A program made the translations under genes and the position numbers. From assembly GCF_029933015.1 (NCBI RefSeq), contig NZ_JAOZOZ010000010.1, forward strand, positions 1 through 23,656: a stretch of DNA of 23,656 nt. Reading direction: 5' to 3'. Of this stretch, positions 6,375-13,723 are shown piece after piece (positions within the stretch are counted from its first letter, which is position 1; the number at the start of each line of letters is the position of its first letter). The notes beneath the pieces were generated by a model. It saw only the letters and a program-made list of their open reading frames with translations. It searched no databases and was not told where the DNA came from. This DNA is from Hydrogenimonas sp. (GTDB lineage: Bacteria; Campylobacterota; Campylobacteria; Campylobacterales; Hydrogenimonadaceae).

Positions 6375-7563
6375 AGCTGCCGGTTCTAATCTTTTCGATC
6401 CACTCGTCGAGCCGCTTTTCGTAGCCGACCCTTTTGGATTCGTAGAATTTCAAAGGCTTTTGCAGATAGGGCTGCTCGACCCAGCCGCCGAAGTCGTGGG
6501 GGTAGAGATAGCCCGGATGGTCGGGGCTGCGCAGATGCCGGGGCACCGGCTGGAGCTCCCCTTTCTCCACGGCTTTGACGGCCCGGTTGACGGCGGTGTA
6601 GGCGGCGTTGGACTTGGGGGAGCTGGTCAGGTAGACGCAGCACTGGCTCAGAATGATGCGCGCTTCGGGATAGCCGATACGGCTGACGGCCGTCATCGTA
6701 TCCACGGCGATGCCCAGGGCGTTGGGATTGGCGTTGCCGATATCCTCGCTGGCGAAGATCACCATGCGCCGGGCGATGAATTCTGGCGGCTCGCCGCCGA
6801 CGATCAGGCGGGCCATCCAGTAGAGCGCCGCGTCGATGTCGCTGCCCCGCATGCTTTTGATAAAGGCGCTGGCGAGATTGTAGTGGGTATCGCCGCTGTT
6901 GGCGCCGTCGTGCAGGGCGGCGGGACGAAGCTGCCTGAGGGTCTCCACGCTCACCTCTTCGGCCGTCGCCGCGGCCGCTTCGAGGAGATTGAGCATGGCG
7001 CGCATGTCGCCGCCGCTGGAGTCGATCAGATAGGCCGCGGCCGCTTCGTCGACGATGATCCCCTCTTTTTGGGCCACTTTTTCGAGCATACGCTCCAGAT
7101 GGTGCGGCTGCAGCGGCTTGAACTCGAAAAGCAGGGAGCGCGAACGCATCGCCGCGGTGAGGGAGAAGTAGGGGTTCTCCGTCGACGCGCCGACGATCAG
7201 CGCGTCGTAACGCTCCATAAAGGGCAGAAGCACCTCCTGCTGGGTCCTGGACAGCCTGTGGACCTCATCGATGAAAACGAGCGGTTTTCTGAGCGCCTGG
7301 GCGTACCGTTTGAAGATGGAGCGCAGCTCGTCGACCTTGAGGGTCGTGGCGTTGAGCTCGTAGAAGGGACGGTCGAGGATTTCGGCGACGAGACGGGCGA
7401 GGGTGGTCTTTCCCGTACCGGGCGGACCATAGAAGAAGCTGTGCTGCAGAGCTTCCCGTTCGATGAGCTTTCGCAGCGGTGCGCCGGGAGCGAGGAGGTG
7501 CTCCTGGCCTAAAAAGTCGTCGAGGCTTTTGGGCCGGTAGAGGAGGGCGAGATTCTTACGCAT
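6355..7563 (-). CDS. rarA: Replication-associated recombination ATPase RarA (MgsA)
   Basis: This 402-residue AAA+ ATPase of the clamp-loader superfamily acts at stalled replication forks. The N-terminal 'LYRPKSLDDFLGQEHLL' is the family signature. Walker A 'GPPGTGKT' (46-53) and Walker B 'LVFIDEVHR' (95-103) are intact, as is the sensor region 'IVGASTENPYFSL'. The tetramerisation C-domain carries 'RMVIFASEDIGNANPNAL' and 'HLRSPDHPGYLYPHDFGG'. It is last in the kpsF-rluB-yjbQ-rarA run, but unlike the other junctions there is a 66-bp gap holding a heptamer array and a GC hairpin. No good Shine-Dalgarno is visible within 15 bases of the ATG, so translation may rely on the upstream genes or be weak. 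Confidence 0.95.
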   Translation of the reverse strand: MRKNLALLYRPKSLDDFLGQEHLLAPGAPLRKLIEREALQHSFFYGPPGTGKTTLARLVAEILDRPFYELNATTLKVDELRSIFKRYAQALRKPLVFIDEVHRLSRTQQEVLLPFMERYDALIVGASTENPYFSLTAAMRSRSLLFEFKPLQPHHLERMLEKVAQKEGIIVDEAAAAYLIDSSGGDMRAMLNLLEAAAATAEEVSVETLRQLRPAALHDGANSGDTHYNLASAFIKSMRGSDIDAALYWMARLIVGGEPPEFIARRMVIFASEDIGNANPNALGIAVDTMTAVSRIGYPEARIILSQCCVYLTSSPKSNAAYTAVNRAVKAVEKGELQPVPRHLRSPDHPGYLYPHDFGGWVEQPYLQKPLKFYESKRVGYEKRLDEWIEKIRTGSSKPPSR

Positions 7564-7572
7564 TGCCCATTA

Positions 7573-7585
7573 GGCGCGAAGCGCC
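7573..7585. repeat. Short GC hairpin before rarA
   Basis: GGCGC-GAA-GCGCC is a perfect 5-bp inverted repeat with a 3-nt loop, lying 9 bp upstream of the rarA start. With no T-run it is not an intrinsic terminator. It adjoins the heptamer array and may belong to the same repeat unit. Confidence 0.6.
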
Positions 7586-7590
7586 TTCCC

Positions 7591-7625
7591 CAATGACCAA
7601 TGACCAATGACCAGTGACCAATGAC
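7591..7625. repeat. Heptamer tandem array, five CAATGAC units
   Basis: Five head-to-tail heptamers read CAATGAC, CAATGAC, CAATGAC, CAGTGAC and CAATGAC. The array starts 4 bp beyond the yjbQ stop and fills much of the yjbQ-rarA gap. It resembles the short tandem heptamer repeats well known between cyanobacterial genes, although the sequence itself is different. Confidence 0.95.
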
Positions 7626-7629
7626 AAAC

Positions 7630-8022
7630 TTAACCGATCACCTGCACGATGACTTTCCGCTCCCGCGGACCGTCGAATTCGCACAGAAAGATCCCCTGCC
7701 ACTCGCCGAGCATCAGCGCGGCGTTCTCCATCGGTACGACGACCCTGGCGCCGCAGATGGCCGACTTGATGTGGGCCGCTGCATTTTCTCCCTGATGGTG
7801 GTAGGCGTGCTGGGCCGGCGCGATACGTCCCATCGCCTCCAGAAAGTCGCGTCGGAGTTTCGGGTCGATATTTTCGAAAAGGATGATGCTGCAGGTCGTA
7901 TGGGGCGTGAAAACGGCGACCAGTCCGCTCTTGATCCCCTTTTTGATCATCGCTTCGCGCACCTCCTCGGTGATATCCACCATCTCCGACGTATGGCGTG
8001 TGTTGATCGTCAGTTCCATCAT
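7630..8022 (-). CDS. yjbQ: YjbQ family protein (UPF0047)
   Basis: The 130-residue single-domain protein has the conserved core 'VAVFTPHTTCSIILFENIDP' (about 36-55), then 'HAYHHQGENAAAHIKS' and 'GEWQGIFLCEFDGPRERKV', with the conserved His and Cys/Glu residues of the family. YjbQ of E. coli shows weak thiamine-phosphate-synthase activity, but the physiological role is unsettled. The first ATG overlaps the rluB stop as ATGA; a second ATG follows at once (8019), so the start could be one codon later. It is coupled to rluB upstream and followed by the heptamer array. Confidence 0.9.
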   Translation of the reverse strand: MMELTINTRHTSEMVDITEEVREAMIKKGIKSGLVAVFTPHTTCSIILFENIDPKLRRDFLEAMGRIAPAQHAYHHQGENAAAHIKSAICGARVVVPMENAALMLGEWQGIFLCEFDGPRERKVIVQVIG

Positions 8023-8873
8023 CGTTCCGTCTCCTCCTCTTTTTGGGTTTTGCGCATTTTGTGATTCTCCTCCTGCTGCGCCTTGATGAAGGCATGCAGG
8101 TCGTCGTACTCCTTCTGAGTCAGAAACCGCGTCTTTCCTTTGGGGAGGTTGTTGAGAGAGATGCCCCCGAAGCTGACGCGGTGCAGGTCCAGCACCTCCC
8201 GGTCGAAATGGGCGAAGAAGCGGCGCAGTTCACGGTTTTTTCCTTCCCCGATCGCGACCCTGATCTTCGAATAGTTGGATTCGTTCTTGAGAATCTGGTA
8301 GGCGAAGAAGGGCGCGAACTCCATCTCGTCGATCTCGCTCTTTTCGTGCGCCCCCTTTTTTCCTTTGATGCGGATTCCCTCCTGCATCGCCTTTTCCATG
8401 GCATGGGTGATGGAGCCTCTGAGTTTGAGGTTGTAGACCCGCTCCAGGTTGCTGCGCATCAGGATATCGGCGACTCTCGGCGAATCGGTCAGCAGCAGCA
8501 GCCCCTCGCTGGCGTAGTCGAGCCGTCCCACGGGAACGAAATGGGCGAAACGTTTCGGAAGGGCATCGTAGATGGTTTTCCGCCCCAGCGGGTCCTTTTT
8601 CGTCACCAGCTCCCCTTTGGGCTTGTGGTAGACGATGACCGTCATTTCGTGCATCGATTTGGGTTTGACCGGGCGGCCGTTGACTTTCACCTTGTCCTCT
8701 TTCGTCACCCGGGTGGCCAGGTCGGTCACGACCTTTCCATTGACCTCTACCTTCCCTTCGGCGATCAGCCTGTCGGCTTCCCGGCGGGAGTATTTCGTGT
8801 TGTGGGAGATGAATTTGTTGAGCCGGATTCCATCTCCTCTCTTTCCGGTTTCCGGTTTCTGCTTTCCGTTCAT
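8019..8873 (-). CDS. rluB: RluB-type 23S rRNA pseudouridine synthase
   Basis: I place the start at the ATG whose ATGA overlaps the kpsF stop, giving 284 residues; the open frame runs further upstream but only inside kpsF. An S4 RNA-binding domain opens with 'IRLNKFISHNTKYSRREADRLI' (about 16-60). The RsuA/RluB catalytic domain has 'GRLDYASEGLLLLT' with the nucleophile Asp119, and later 'GKNRELRRFF'. It isomerises a uridine of 23S rRNA (U2605 by E. coli numbering if RluB). The sequence just after the ATG (about residues 2-10) is encoded by a degenerate heptamer array and is lysine-rich and probably disordered. The C-terminus ends in a charged tail. Confidence 0.9.
   Translation of the reverse strand: MNGKQKPETGKRGDGIRLNKFISHNTKYSRREADRLIAEGKVEVNGKVVTDLATRVTKEDKVKVNGRPVKPKSMHEMTVIVYHKPKGELVTKKDPLGRKTIYDALPKRFAHFVPVGRLDYASEGLLLLTDSPRVADILMRSNLERVYNLKLRGSITHAMEKAMQEGIRIKGKKGAHEKSEIDEMEFAPFFAYQILKNESNYSKIRVAIGEGKNRELRRFFAHFDREVLDLHRVSFGGISLNNLPKGKTRFLTQKEYDDLHAFIKAQQEENHKMRKTQKEEETER
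8842..8869. repeat. Four heptamers at the 5' end of rluB
   Basis: Plus-strand units are TTTCCGG, TTTCCGG, TTTCTGC and TTTCCGT. The first two are perfect copies and the others differ at one or two positions. The array lies wholly in the coding sequence, starting one base after the rluB ATG (read on the minus strand). Confidence 0.8.
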
Positions 8874-9835
8874 TTCTTGATTCCCGCTTCCACCAGATCG
8901 TGAAGGTGCAGCACACCTTTCACATGCCCTTCGTCGTCGACGATGGGGAGCATCTGGATTTTGTGATTTTCGATCATCTCGAGCGCTTCGGCCGCGAGCA
9001 TTCTCGGATTGGTACATGTTTTGGGCGAGAGGTTGGCGTATTTCACCGCTTCGGCTTCGATGGAGAAATCCTTTTTCATCAGGGCCCGACGCACGTCGCC
9101 GTCGCTGAGCACACCGGCCAGTCTGCCGTCGTCGTCCAGGATCAGGACGTTGCCCAGACGCCCCTCGCTCATGACGACGACCGCTTCCTTCAGAGGCGTT
9201 TTCATCCCTATGACAGGCAGGTTCTCCCGGCGCATCACATCCTCGATCTTGACGAAAAGCCGTTTGCCCAGCGCACCGCCGGGATGGAAGGAGGCGAAAT
9301 CCTCCGCCCGGAAATTGCGTTTTTTCATCAGGGCCACGGCCAGGGCGTCACCCAGCGCCAGCGTCAACGTCGTCGAAGAGGTGGGGGCGGCTCCCAGCGG
9401 ACACGCCTCCTTTTCGACATGGATCGAGAGAAAGACATCACCGTATTCGGCCAGGGTCGAGTTTTCATCTCCCGCCATTGCGATGAGGGGAATGTCGAAC
9501 CGTTTGATATGGGGCAGGATGTTGATCAGCTCCTCGCTCTCGCCGCTGTAGCTGATGGCGATGACCGAATCCTCGGGCCCGATCATCCCCAGGTCGCCGT
9601 GAAGCGCTTCGGTGGGATGGATGAAGAAGCTCGGCGTCCCGGTGCTGGCCAGCGTGGCGGCGATCTTCGCGCCGATCAGTCCCGATTTGCCCACCCCCGT
9701 CACGATGCATTTGCCCTTCGTGGCGTACATGATCTCGACGGCGCGGTCGAAATCCTCGTCGATACGGTTCATCGCATCCAGAAGCGCCTGCGCTTCGGTC
9801 TGCAACACGTCTTTGGCGATATCCTGCGGATTCAT
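8870..9835 (-). CDS. kpsF: Arabinose-5-phosphate isomerase (KpsF/KdsD/GutQ)
   Basis: The 321-residue enzyme converts ribulose-5-phosphate to arabinose-5-phosphate, the precursor of KDO for lipopolysaccharide. The SIS domain (about 30-190) has 'CIVTGVGKSGLIGAKIAATL', the catalytic-site segment 'HPTEALHGDLGMI' and 'AISYSGESEELI', then 'FHPGGALGKRLF'. Two CBS repeats follow (about 205-260 and 270-321), the normal full-length form. The ATG is preceded by GGGAGATAG. It heads the kpsF-rluB-yjbQ-rarA run, with an ATGA overlap to rluB. KdsD and KpsF cannot be told apart from sequence alone; no capsule genes are nearby, so a general LPS role is likelier. Confidence 0.95.
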   Translation of the reverse strand: MNPQDIAKDVLQTEAQALLDAMNRIDEDFDRAVEIMYATKGKCIVTGVGKSGLIGAKIAATLASTGTPSFFIHPTEALHGDLGMIGPEDSVIAISYSGESEELINILPHIKRFDIPLIAMAGDENSTLAEYGDVFLSIHVEKEACPLGAAPTSSTTLTLALGDALAVALMKKRNFRAEDFASFHPGGALGKRLFVKIEDVMRRENLPVIGMKTPLKEAVVVMSEGRLGNVLILDDDGRLAGVLSDGDVRRALMKKDFSIEAEAVKYANLSPKTCTNPRMLAAEALEMIENHKIQMLPIVDDEGHVKGVLHLHDLVEAGIKK

Positions 9836-9869
9836 CTATCTCCCTGGGAGGCTTGGGTTTTGGTTATAG

Positions 9870-9875
9870 ATTTTA
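9870..9875 (-). promoter_or_regulatory. -10 box of the kpsF operon
   Basis: The minus strand reads TATGCTAAAATC, an extended TGnTAAAAT -10 box about 35 bp before the kpsF start. It implies that kpsF is transcribed separately from rnj. Confidence 0.55.
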
Positions 9876-9891
9876 GCATAAAGCGGGAAGG

Positions 9892-9912
9892 GGAGGGAGG
9901 TTCACCCTCCCG
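9892..9912 (-). terminator. GC-rich hairpin just after rnj (doubtful terminator)
   Basis: On the minus strand GGGAGG-GTGAA-CCTCCC forms a 6-bp stem starting about ten bases past the rnj stop. The following bases (TCCCCTTCCCG) contain no U-run, so it is at best a weak or factor-dependent terminator or a 3'-end stabiliser. Confidence 0.35.
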
Positions 9913-9921
9913 AAAAGGCGG

Positions 9922-12021
9922 TCAGACGACATAGATGGTAGGCACGATCAGCGGATAGCGCTTCATCTTCCGAAGCACGTGTTTGCGCACCGCCTGACGG
10001 ATGTCGTTTTCGATCGTACGGGTATCGAGCTGCTCCGCGTCTTTTTGGTGCACCATGTAGGTTTCGATGATCGCTTCGACCTCTTTGGCGAACTTCTTGT
10101 CGTCCTTGTCCGCCACGAGACCGAAACTGCTGACCCGCGGATGGCCCACCAGTTTGTGGGTGCGCTGATCGATCTGCGCGACGATCATGATGATCCCCTC
10201 CGTCGCCAGCTTCTGGCGGTCGAGGACGATGTCGTTCTGGATCTCGGCGTTGGCCTGGTTGTCGATGTAGGTCTTTCCGGTCTTGATCGCCTTGACCTTT
10301 TTCATGTACTTGGGTGTGATCTCCACCTGGTCGCCGTCGCTCATGAGCAGGATGTTTCTCTCGTCGACGCCGCATTCGACCGCCGTTTTGGCGTGGCGGG
10401 CGATGTGGTTGTACTCGCCGTGGACCGGCAGGAAAAATTTGGGCTGCGTCAGGCGCAGCATCAGCTTCTGCTCCTCCTGGGCCGCGTGTCCGGAGACGTG
10501 GATCTCGCTGAAATCCTGATAGGCCACCGTCGCGCCGGCGCGCATCAGATGGTTCATGACCCGTGAAACGCTTCCTTCGTTGCCCGGAATCGCCTTGGCC
10601 GAGATGATGATCGTGTCGCTGGGCTTGATCTTGATGTGGCGGTGCTCGTCGGTCGCCATCCGGTAGAGGGCGCTCATCGGCTCTCCCTGGCTTCCCGTGG
10701 TGACGATCAGGACTTCGTTGTCGCTGTAGCGCACCACTTCGTGGGCGTCGATGAAGATATCCTCGGGCAGATCGATATACCCCAGCTGTCGGGCCGTTTC
10801 GAGGTTACGCTCCATCGAGCGCCCGATGACGGCCACTTTCCGGCCATATTTGAGACCGTGTTCGATCGCCTGGTAGACACGGTGGATGTTGGAGGAGAAG
10901 GTCGACATGATGACGCGTCCCTTCGCCTTGGCGAAAAGGTGGTCGAAAGTGGGGCCGACCGTCTTTTCGCTTCGCGTGATTCCCGGCTTGTGGGAGTTGG
11001 TACTGTCCGAAAGCAGCAGAAGCACCCCCTCCTCGCCGTACTGGGCGATACGGTGCAGATCCGCCGGATAGTCGTCCACGGGCGTGTGGTCGATCTTGAA
11101 GTCGCCCGTATGGAAGATGACCCCTGCGGGCGTACGGATCGCCAGCGACGAAGCGTCGATGATGGAGTGGGTCATGTGGAGCCACTCGATCTCGAAATCT
11201 CCGATTTTGATCGGTTTGCGCTTCTCGACATAGCGGAAATATTTGGCCTTGTCGTTCTTGAGGCCGTGCTCGTCGAACTTGTTGGCGATCATCCCCAGCG
11301 GCAGCGGCGTCCCGTAGATCGGAAACTTGAGCTCCTTGAAGAGGTAGGGCACGGCACCGATGTGGTCTTCGTGGGCGTGGGTGATGACGATGCCGTCGAT
11401 CTTGTCCTTGATCGCATGCAGATAGCTGAAATCGGGCACCAGGATGTCGACGCCGTGCATCTCCTCGCTGGGGAAACTCATCCCCACGTCGATGATGATG
11501 GCGCTGTTTTCGGTTTCGAGCACCGCCATGTTGCCACCGATCTCTCCCAGACCCCCCAGGGGCGTGAAACGGACGCGGGCCTTGTTGTTGATATCGATCT
11601 TGTTGGCCGTCTTCAGACGCTCCTCGTGAACCGCCTTGTTGGCGGCGATCGCCTGGTTGATATCGGTGTAGACACCGTCTTTGCTCCGCTGAACGTTGGC
11701 GGGTGTTTTGTAGTGGGATTCGGGGTTGCGGCTGTTGCCCCGTCCCCGTCCTCTCTGGCCGCCGCGGCCGCGCTGGGAGCTTTTCTGGCCGCCGCGCTGC
11801 TTGCTCTGGCCGCCCTGCTGGGAACTTTTCTGCTGATCCTGACGCTTTTCTCCCTGCTGCTGGCTGCCGCCGCTTCGGGGGCGTCTGGGACGGCGGCTCC
11901 GTCCGCCTGAACTTCCGCCGCCGCTTTGCTGAGCGTTTTGGCTACTCTGGTTTTTCTGATTGTTTTGATTGTTCTGATTGCTGTTGGAGGGGTTGTTCCC
12001 CTGCTGTTTCTTTTCGTCCAT
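9922..12021 (-). CDS. rnj: Ribonuclease J with long disordered N-terminal extension
   Basis: This metallo-beta-lactamase-fold endo/5'-exoribonuclease is the main RNA-decay enzyme where RNase E is absent. I choose the ATG at 12021 (699 residues) because AAAGGTGATACAG gives it a well-spaced ribosome-binding site; a GTG three codons upstream overlaps that site. Residues 1-145 are low complexity: first N/Q-rich nine-base repeats, then R/G/Q-rich with RGG-like motifs. The core follows, with 'TPLGGLGEIGGNM', the metal motif 'HAHEDH' (215-220), 'HMTHSIIDASS', 'HTGDFKIDHTP' and 'FLPVHGEYNHI', plus a beta-CASP region with 'IGRSMERNL'. Helicobacter pylori RNase J has a comparable extension and works with the RNA helicase RhpA. 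The first 80 bp overlap the end of ksgA. Confidence 0.96.
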   Translation of the reverse strand: MDEKKQQGNNPSNSNQNNQNNQKNQSSQNAQQSGGGSSGGRSRRPRRPRSGGSQQQGEKRQDQQKSSQQGGQSKQRGGQKSSQRGRGGQRGRGRGNSRNPESHYKTPANVQRSKDGVYTDINQAIAANKAVHEERLKTANKIDINNKARVRFTPLGGLGEIGGNMAVLETENSAIIIDVGMSFPSEEMHGVDILVPDFSYLHAIKDKIDGIVITHAHEDHIGAVPYLFKELKFPIYGTPLPLGMIANKFDEHGLKNDKAKYFRYVEKRKPIKIGDFEIEWLHMTHSIIDASSLAIRTPAGVIFHTGDFKIDHTPVDDYPADLHRIAQYGEEGVLLLLSDSTNSHKPGITRSEKTVGPTFDHLFAKAKGRVIMSTFSSNIHRVYQAIEHGLKYGRKVAVIGRSMERNLETARQLGYIDLPEDIFIDAHEVVRYSDNEVLIVTTGSQGEPMSALYRMATDEHRHIKIKPSDTIIISAKAIPGNEGSVSRVMNHLMRAGATVAYQDFSEIHVSGHAAQEEQKLMLRLTQPKFFLPVHGEYNHIARHAKTAVECGVDERNILLMSDGDQVEITPKYMKKVKAIKTGKTYIDNQANAEIQNDIVLDRQKLATEGIIMIVAQIDQRTHKLVGHPRVSSFGLVADKDDKKFAKEVEAIIETYMVHQKDAEQLDTRTIENDIRQAVRKHVLRKMKRYPLIVPTIYVV

Positions 12022-12826
12022 CTGTATCACCTTTCAATAAACTGTATAGGTGGTGATAGAGGGATGTCTCCACTTCATGGGGACGGACGGAGGGTTTGAG
12101 GCCGAGTCGCTCGAGAGCCCTTTTTACATCGTTCTTGTCGAAACGGGCCGAAAGATTTCTGGCCAGTGTCTTGCGCGGCTGGGTAAACGCCGTCTTCAGA
12201 AACGTTTCGAACGCCGGGTCGTCCAGGGAGCAGTGCTTGACGATCCGCAGAATCGACGACATCACTTTGGGGGCGGGCACGAAAGATTCGGGCGGTACGT
12301 CGAATAGCAGCCGCGCATCTCCACAGCTCTGCGCCAGTACGGCAAGAGACGAAAAAGCCTTTTCGCCCGCTTTCGCACTGAACTTCTCCGCCACCTCTTT
12401 CTGCACCATGACAAGAAGACTCGAACAGTTCGGGTCCTTGAGCGCACGCAAAATGATGTTGGTCGCGATGTAATAGGGGAGATTGGCGACCAGATGGTAG
12501 GGCCGGTCCTCCAAACTCTCTTTTTCCCAGTGACTCAGAACATCTGTGCAACGAAGTTTCAGCCGCCCATTTTCCAGGTCCGCTGCAAAACGCTGGCGCA
12601 AATGTCCACAAAGGTCTCTGTCCACCTCATAAGCGGTGACATCCTTTTTCTCGACCAGATATCTGGTCAAATCACCTAATCCAGGCCCAATCTCCACGAC
12701 CGGTCTGTCGTCGTTGGGCATCGATTCGATGATCCTGTGCAAGACGGTTTCGTCTTTGAGAAAATTCTGGCCGAACTTTTTTTTGGCCCTCTTCTCTTCG
12801 GAATTGAATGAATTGCGCTTAATCAT
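11942..12826 (-). CDS. ksgA: 16S rRNA dimethyladenosine transferase KsgA (RsmA)
   Basis: The 294-residue enzyme dimethylates two adjacent adenosines near the 3' end of 16S rRNA. Visible are 'KKFGQNFLKD' at the N-terminus, the SAM motif I 'VEIGPGLGDLT' (44-54), the catalytic 'NLPYYI' (115-120) and 'FVPAPKVMSSILRI'. The family normally ends near 'SLYHHLYSLL'. Here about 29 further residues follow, ending in a repetitive 'SEQSKQSEKPE' tail that lies in the overlap with rnj. The tail is therefore probably a by-product of the overlap, not a functional domain. The start ATG has only a weak ribosome-binding site. ksgA and rnj are surely co-transcribed. Confidence 0.95.
   Translation of the reverse strand: MIKRNSFNSEEKRAKKKFGQNFLKDETVLHRIIESMPNDDRPVVEIGPGLGDLTRYLVEKKDVTAYEVDRDLCGHLRQRFAADLENGRLKLRCTDVLSHWEKESLEDRPYHLVANLPYYIATNIILRALKDPNCSSLLVMVQKEVAEKFSAKAGEKAFSSLAVLAQSCGDARLLFDVPPESFVPAPKVMSSILRIVKHCSLDDPAFETFLKTAFTQPRKTLARNLSARFDKNDVKRALERLGLKPSVRPHEVETSLYHHLYSLLKGDTDGRKETAGEQPLQQQSEQSKQSEKPE
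11954..11980. repeat. Nine-base repeats encoding both KsgA and RNase J tails
   Basis: Plus-strand units TTCTGATTG, TTTTGATTG and TTCTGATTG are three near-perfect copies, and the nine-base period continues in degenerate form on both sides. On the minus strand one frame reads repeated Asn-Asn-Gln (RNase J N-terminus), while the other reads repeated Ser-Glu/Lys-Gln (KsgA C-terminus). Confidence 0.85.
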
Positions 12827-12903
12827 ACTGAAACTTTTCTTAAATTTAGATTATGTTTTTTAAAAAACGCTTAAAGCTTTACACATTTCATCGACGAATG
12901 CGA

Positions 12904-12909
12904 TATAAT
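12904..12909 (+). promoter_or_regulatory. -10 box of the hisF operon
   Basis: GCGATATAATGCG carries a perfect TATAAT. A TTTACA at 12878-12883 could serve as -35 but is 20 bp away, longer than ideal. The promoter lies in the divergent gap between ksgA and hisF. Confidence 0.65.
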
Positions 12910-12961
12910 GCGACGAACATTATACATATAAATGGAAAAAATACAAATAGGGGTCTGCTCC

Positions 12962-13723
12962 TTGGAAACATTCGCAAAACGTATCATTCCCTGTCTCGAC
13001 GTCAAAGACGGACGGGTCGTCAAGGGTGTCAACTTCGTCGGTCTCAAGGATGCCGGCGATCCTGTCGAAGTGGCCAAACGCTACAACGAGGAGGGGGCGG
13101 ACGAAGTCACGTTTCTGGACATCACCGCCAGCCATGAAAACCGCGACACGATCGTCCACATCGTCGAAGAGGTCGCCAAAGAGGTTTTCATACCCCTCAC
13201 CGTCGGCGGGGGCATCCGCAAGCTCGAAGACATCTACGCGCTTTTGAATGTCGGATGCGACAAAGTGAGTGTCAACTCCGCCGCCATCAAACGGCCGGAA
13301 TTCATCGACGAAGGGGCCAAGCGCTTCGGTTCCCAGTGCATCGTCGTCGCCATCGACGCCAAACGGGTCGCTCCCGGCAAATGGAACGTCTTCATCAACG
13401 GCGGACGGATCGACACCGGCATCGAGGTACTGGGCTGGGCGAAAGAGGTGGTCGACAGAGGTGCGGGCGAGATCCTGCTCACTTCGATGGATGCCGACGG
13501 CACCAAGGCCGGTTACGACAACGAGCTCAACCACGCCGTCAGCACGGCCGTCAACGTCCCTGTCATCGCCAGCGGCGGTGCGGGCACGATGGAGCACATC
13601 AAAGAGGCTTTCGAAGCGGGAGCCGACGCGGCTCTGGCCGCCTCGATCTTCCACTTTAGAGAGATCGAGATCGCCGACCTGAAGCGCTACCTTCACGACA
13701 ACCATATACCGGTACGCCTATGA
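12962..13723 (+). CDS. hisF: Imidazole glycerol phosphate synthase cyclase subunit HisF
   Basis: HisF uses ammonia from its partner HisH to convert PRFAR to imidazole glycerol phosphate and AICAR in histidine synthesis. The (beta/alpha)8 barrel is complete: 'FAKRIIPCLDVKDGRVVKG' with catalytic Asp13, 'FLDITAS', 'PLTVGGGI', 'KVSVNSAAI', 'VVAIDAK' with catalytic Asp132, 'LLTSMDADGTKAGYD' and 'IASGGAGTMEH'. I choose the TTG at 12962 (253 residues), which puts the first strand at its usual distance from the start and has AGGGG about ten bases upstream. An in-frame ATG ten codons earlier (12932) is possible but adds residues unlike the family. hisH and the other his genes are not nearby. It overlaps the next gene as ATGA. 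Confidence 0.95.
   Translation: METFAKRIIPCLDVKDGRVVKGVNFVGLKDAGDPVEVAKRYNEEGADEVTFLDITASHENRDTIVHIVEEVAKEVFIPLTVGGGIRKLEDIYALLNVGCDKVSVNSAAIKRPEFIDEGAKRFGSQCIVVAIDAKRVAPGKWNVFINGGRIDTGIEVLGWAKEVVDRGAGEILLTSMDADGTKAGYDNELNHAVSTAVNVPVIASGGAGTMEHIKEAFEAGADAALAASIFHFREIEIADLKRYLHDNHIPVRL

Noticed and set aside
8874..9017. 48-codon N-terminal extension of rluB
   Set aside because: It lies wholly inside kpsF, has arginine-rich nonsense composition, and the ATGA-coupled start gives a normal RluB.
12878..12886. TTTACACAT as a DnaA box in the ksgA-hisF gap
   Set aside because: It is a single imperfect match with no cluster and no dnaA nearby; more likely part of the promoter.
12932..12961. ATG ten codons upstream of the chosen hisF start
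   Set aside because: The added residues are unlike HisF N-termini and the TTG places the first strand correctly; still possible, but less likely.
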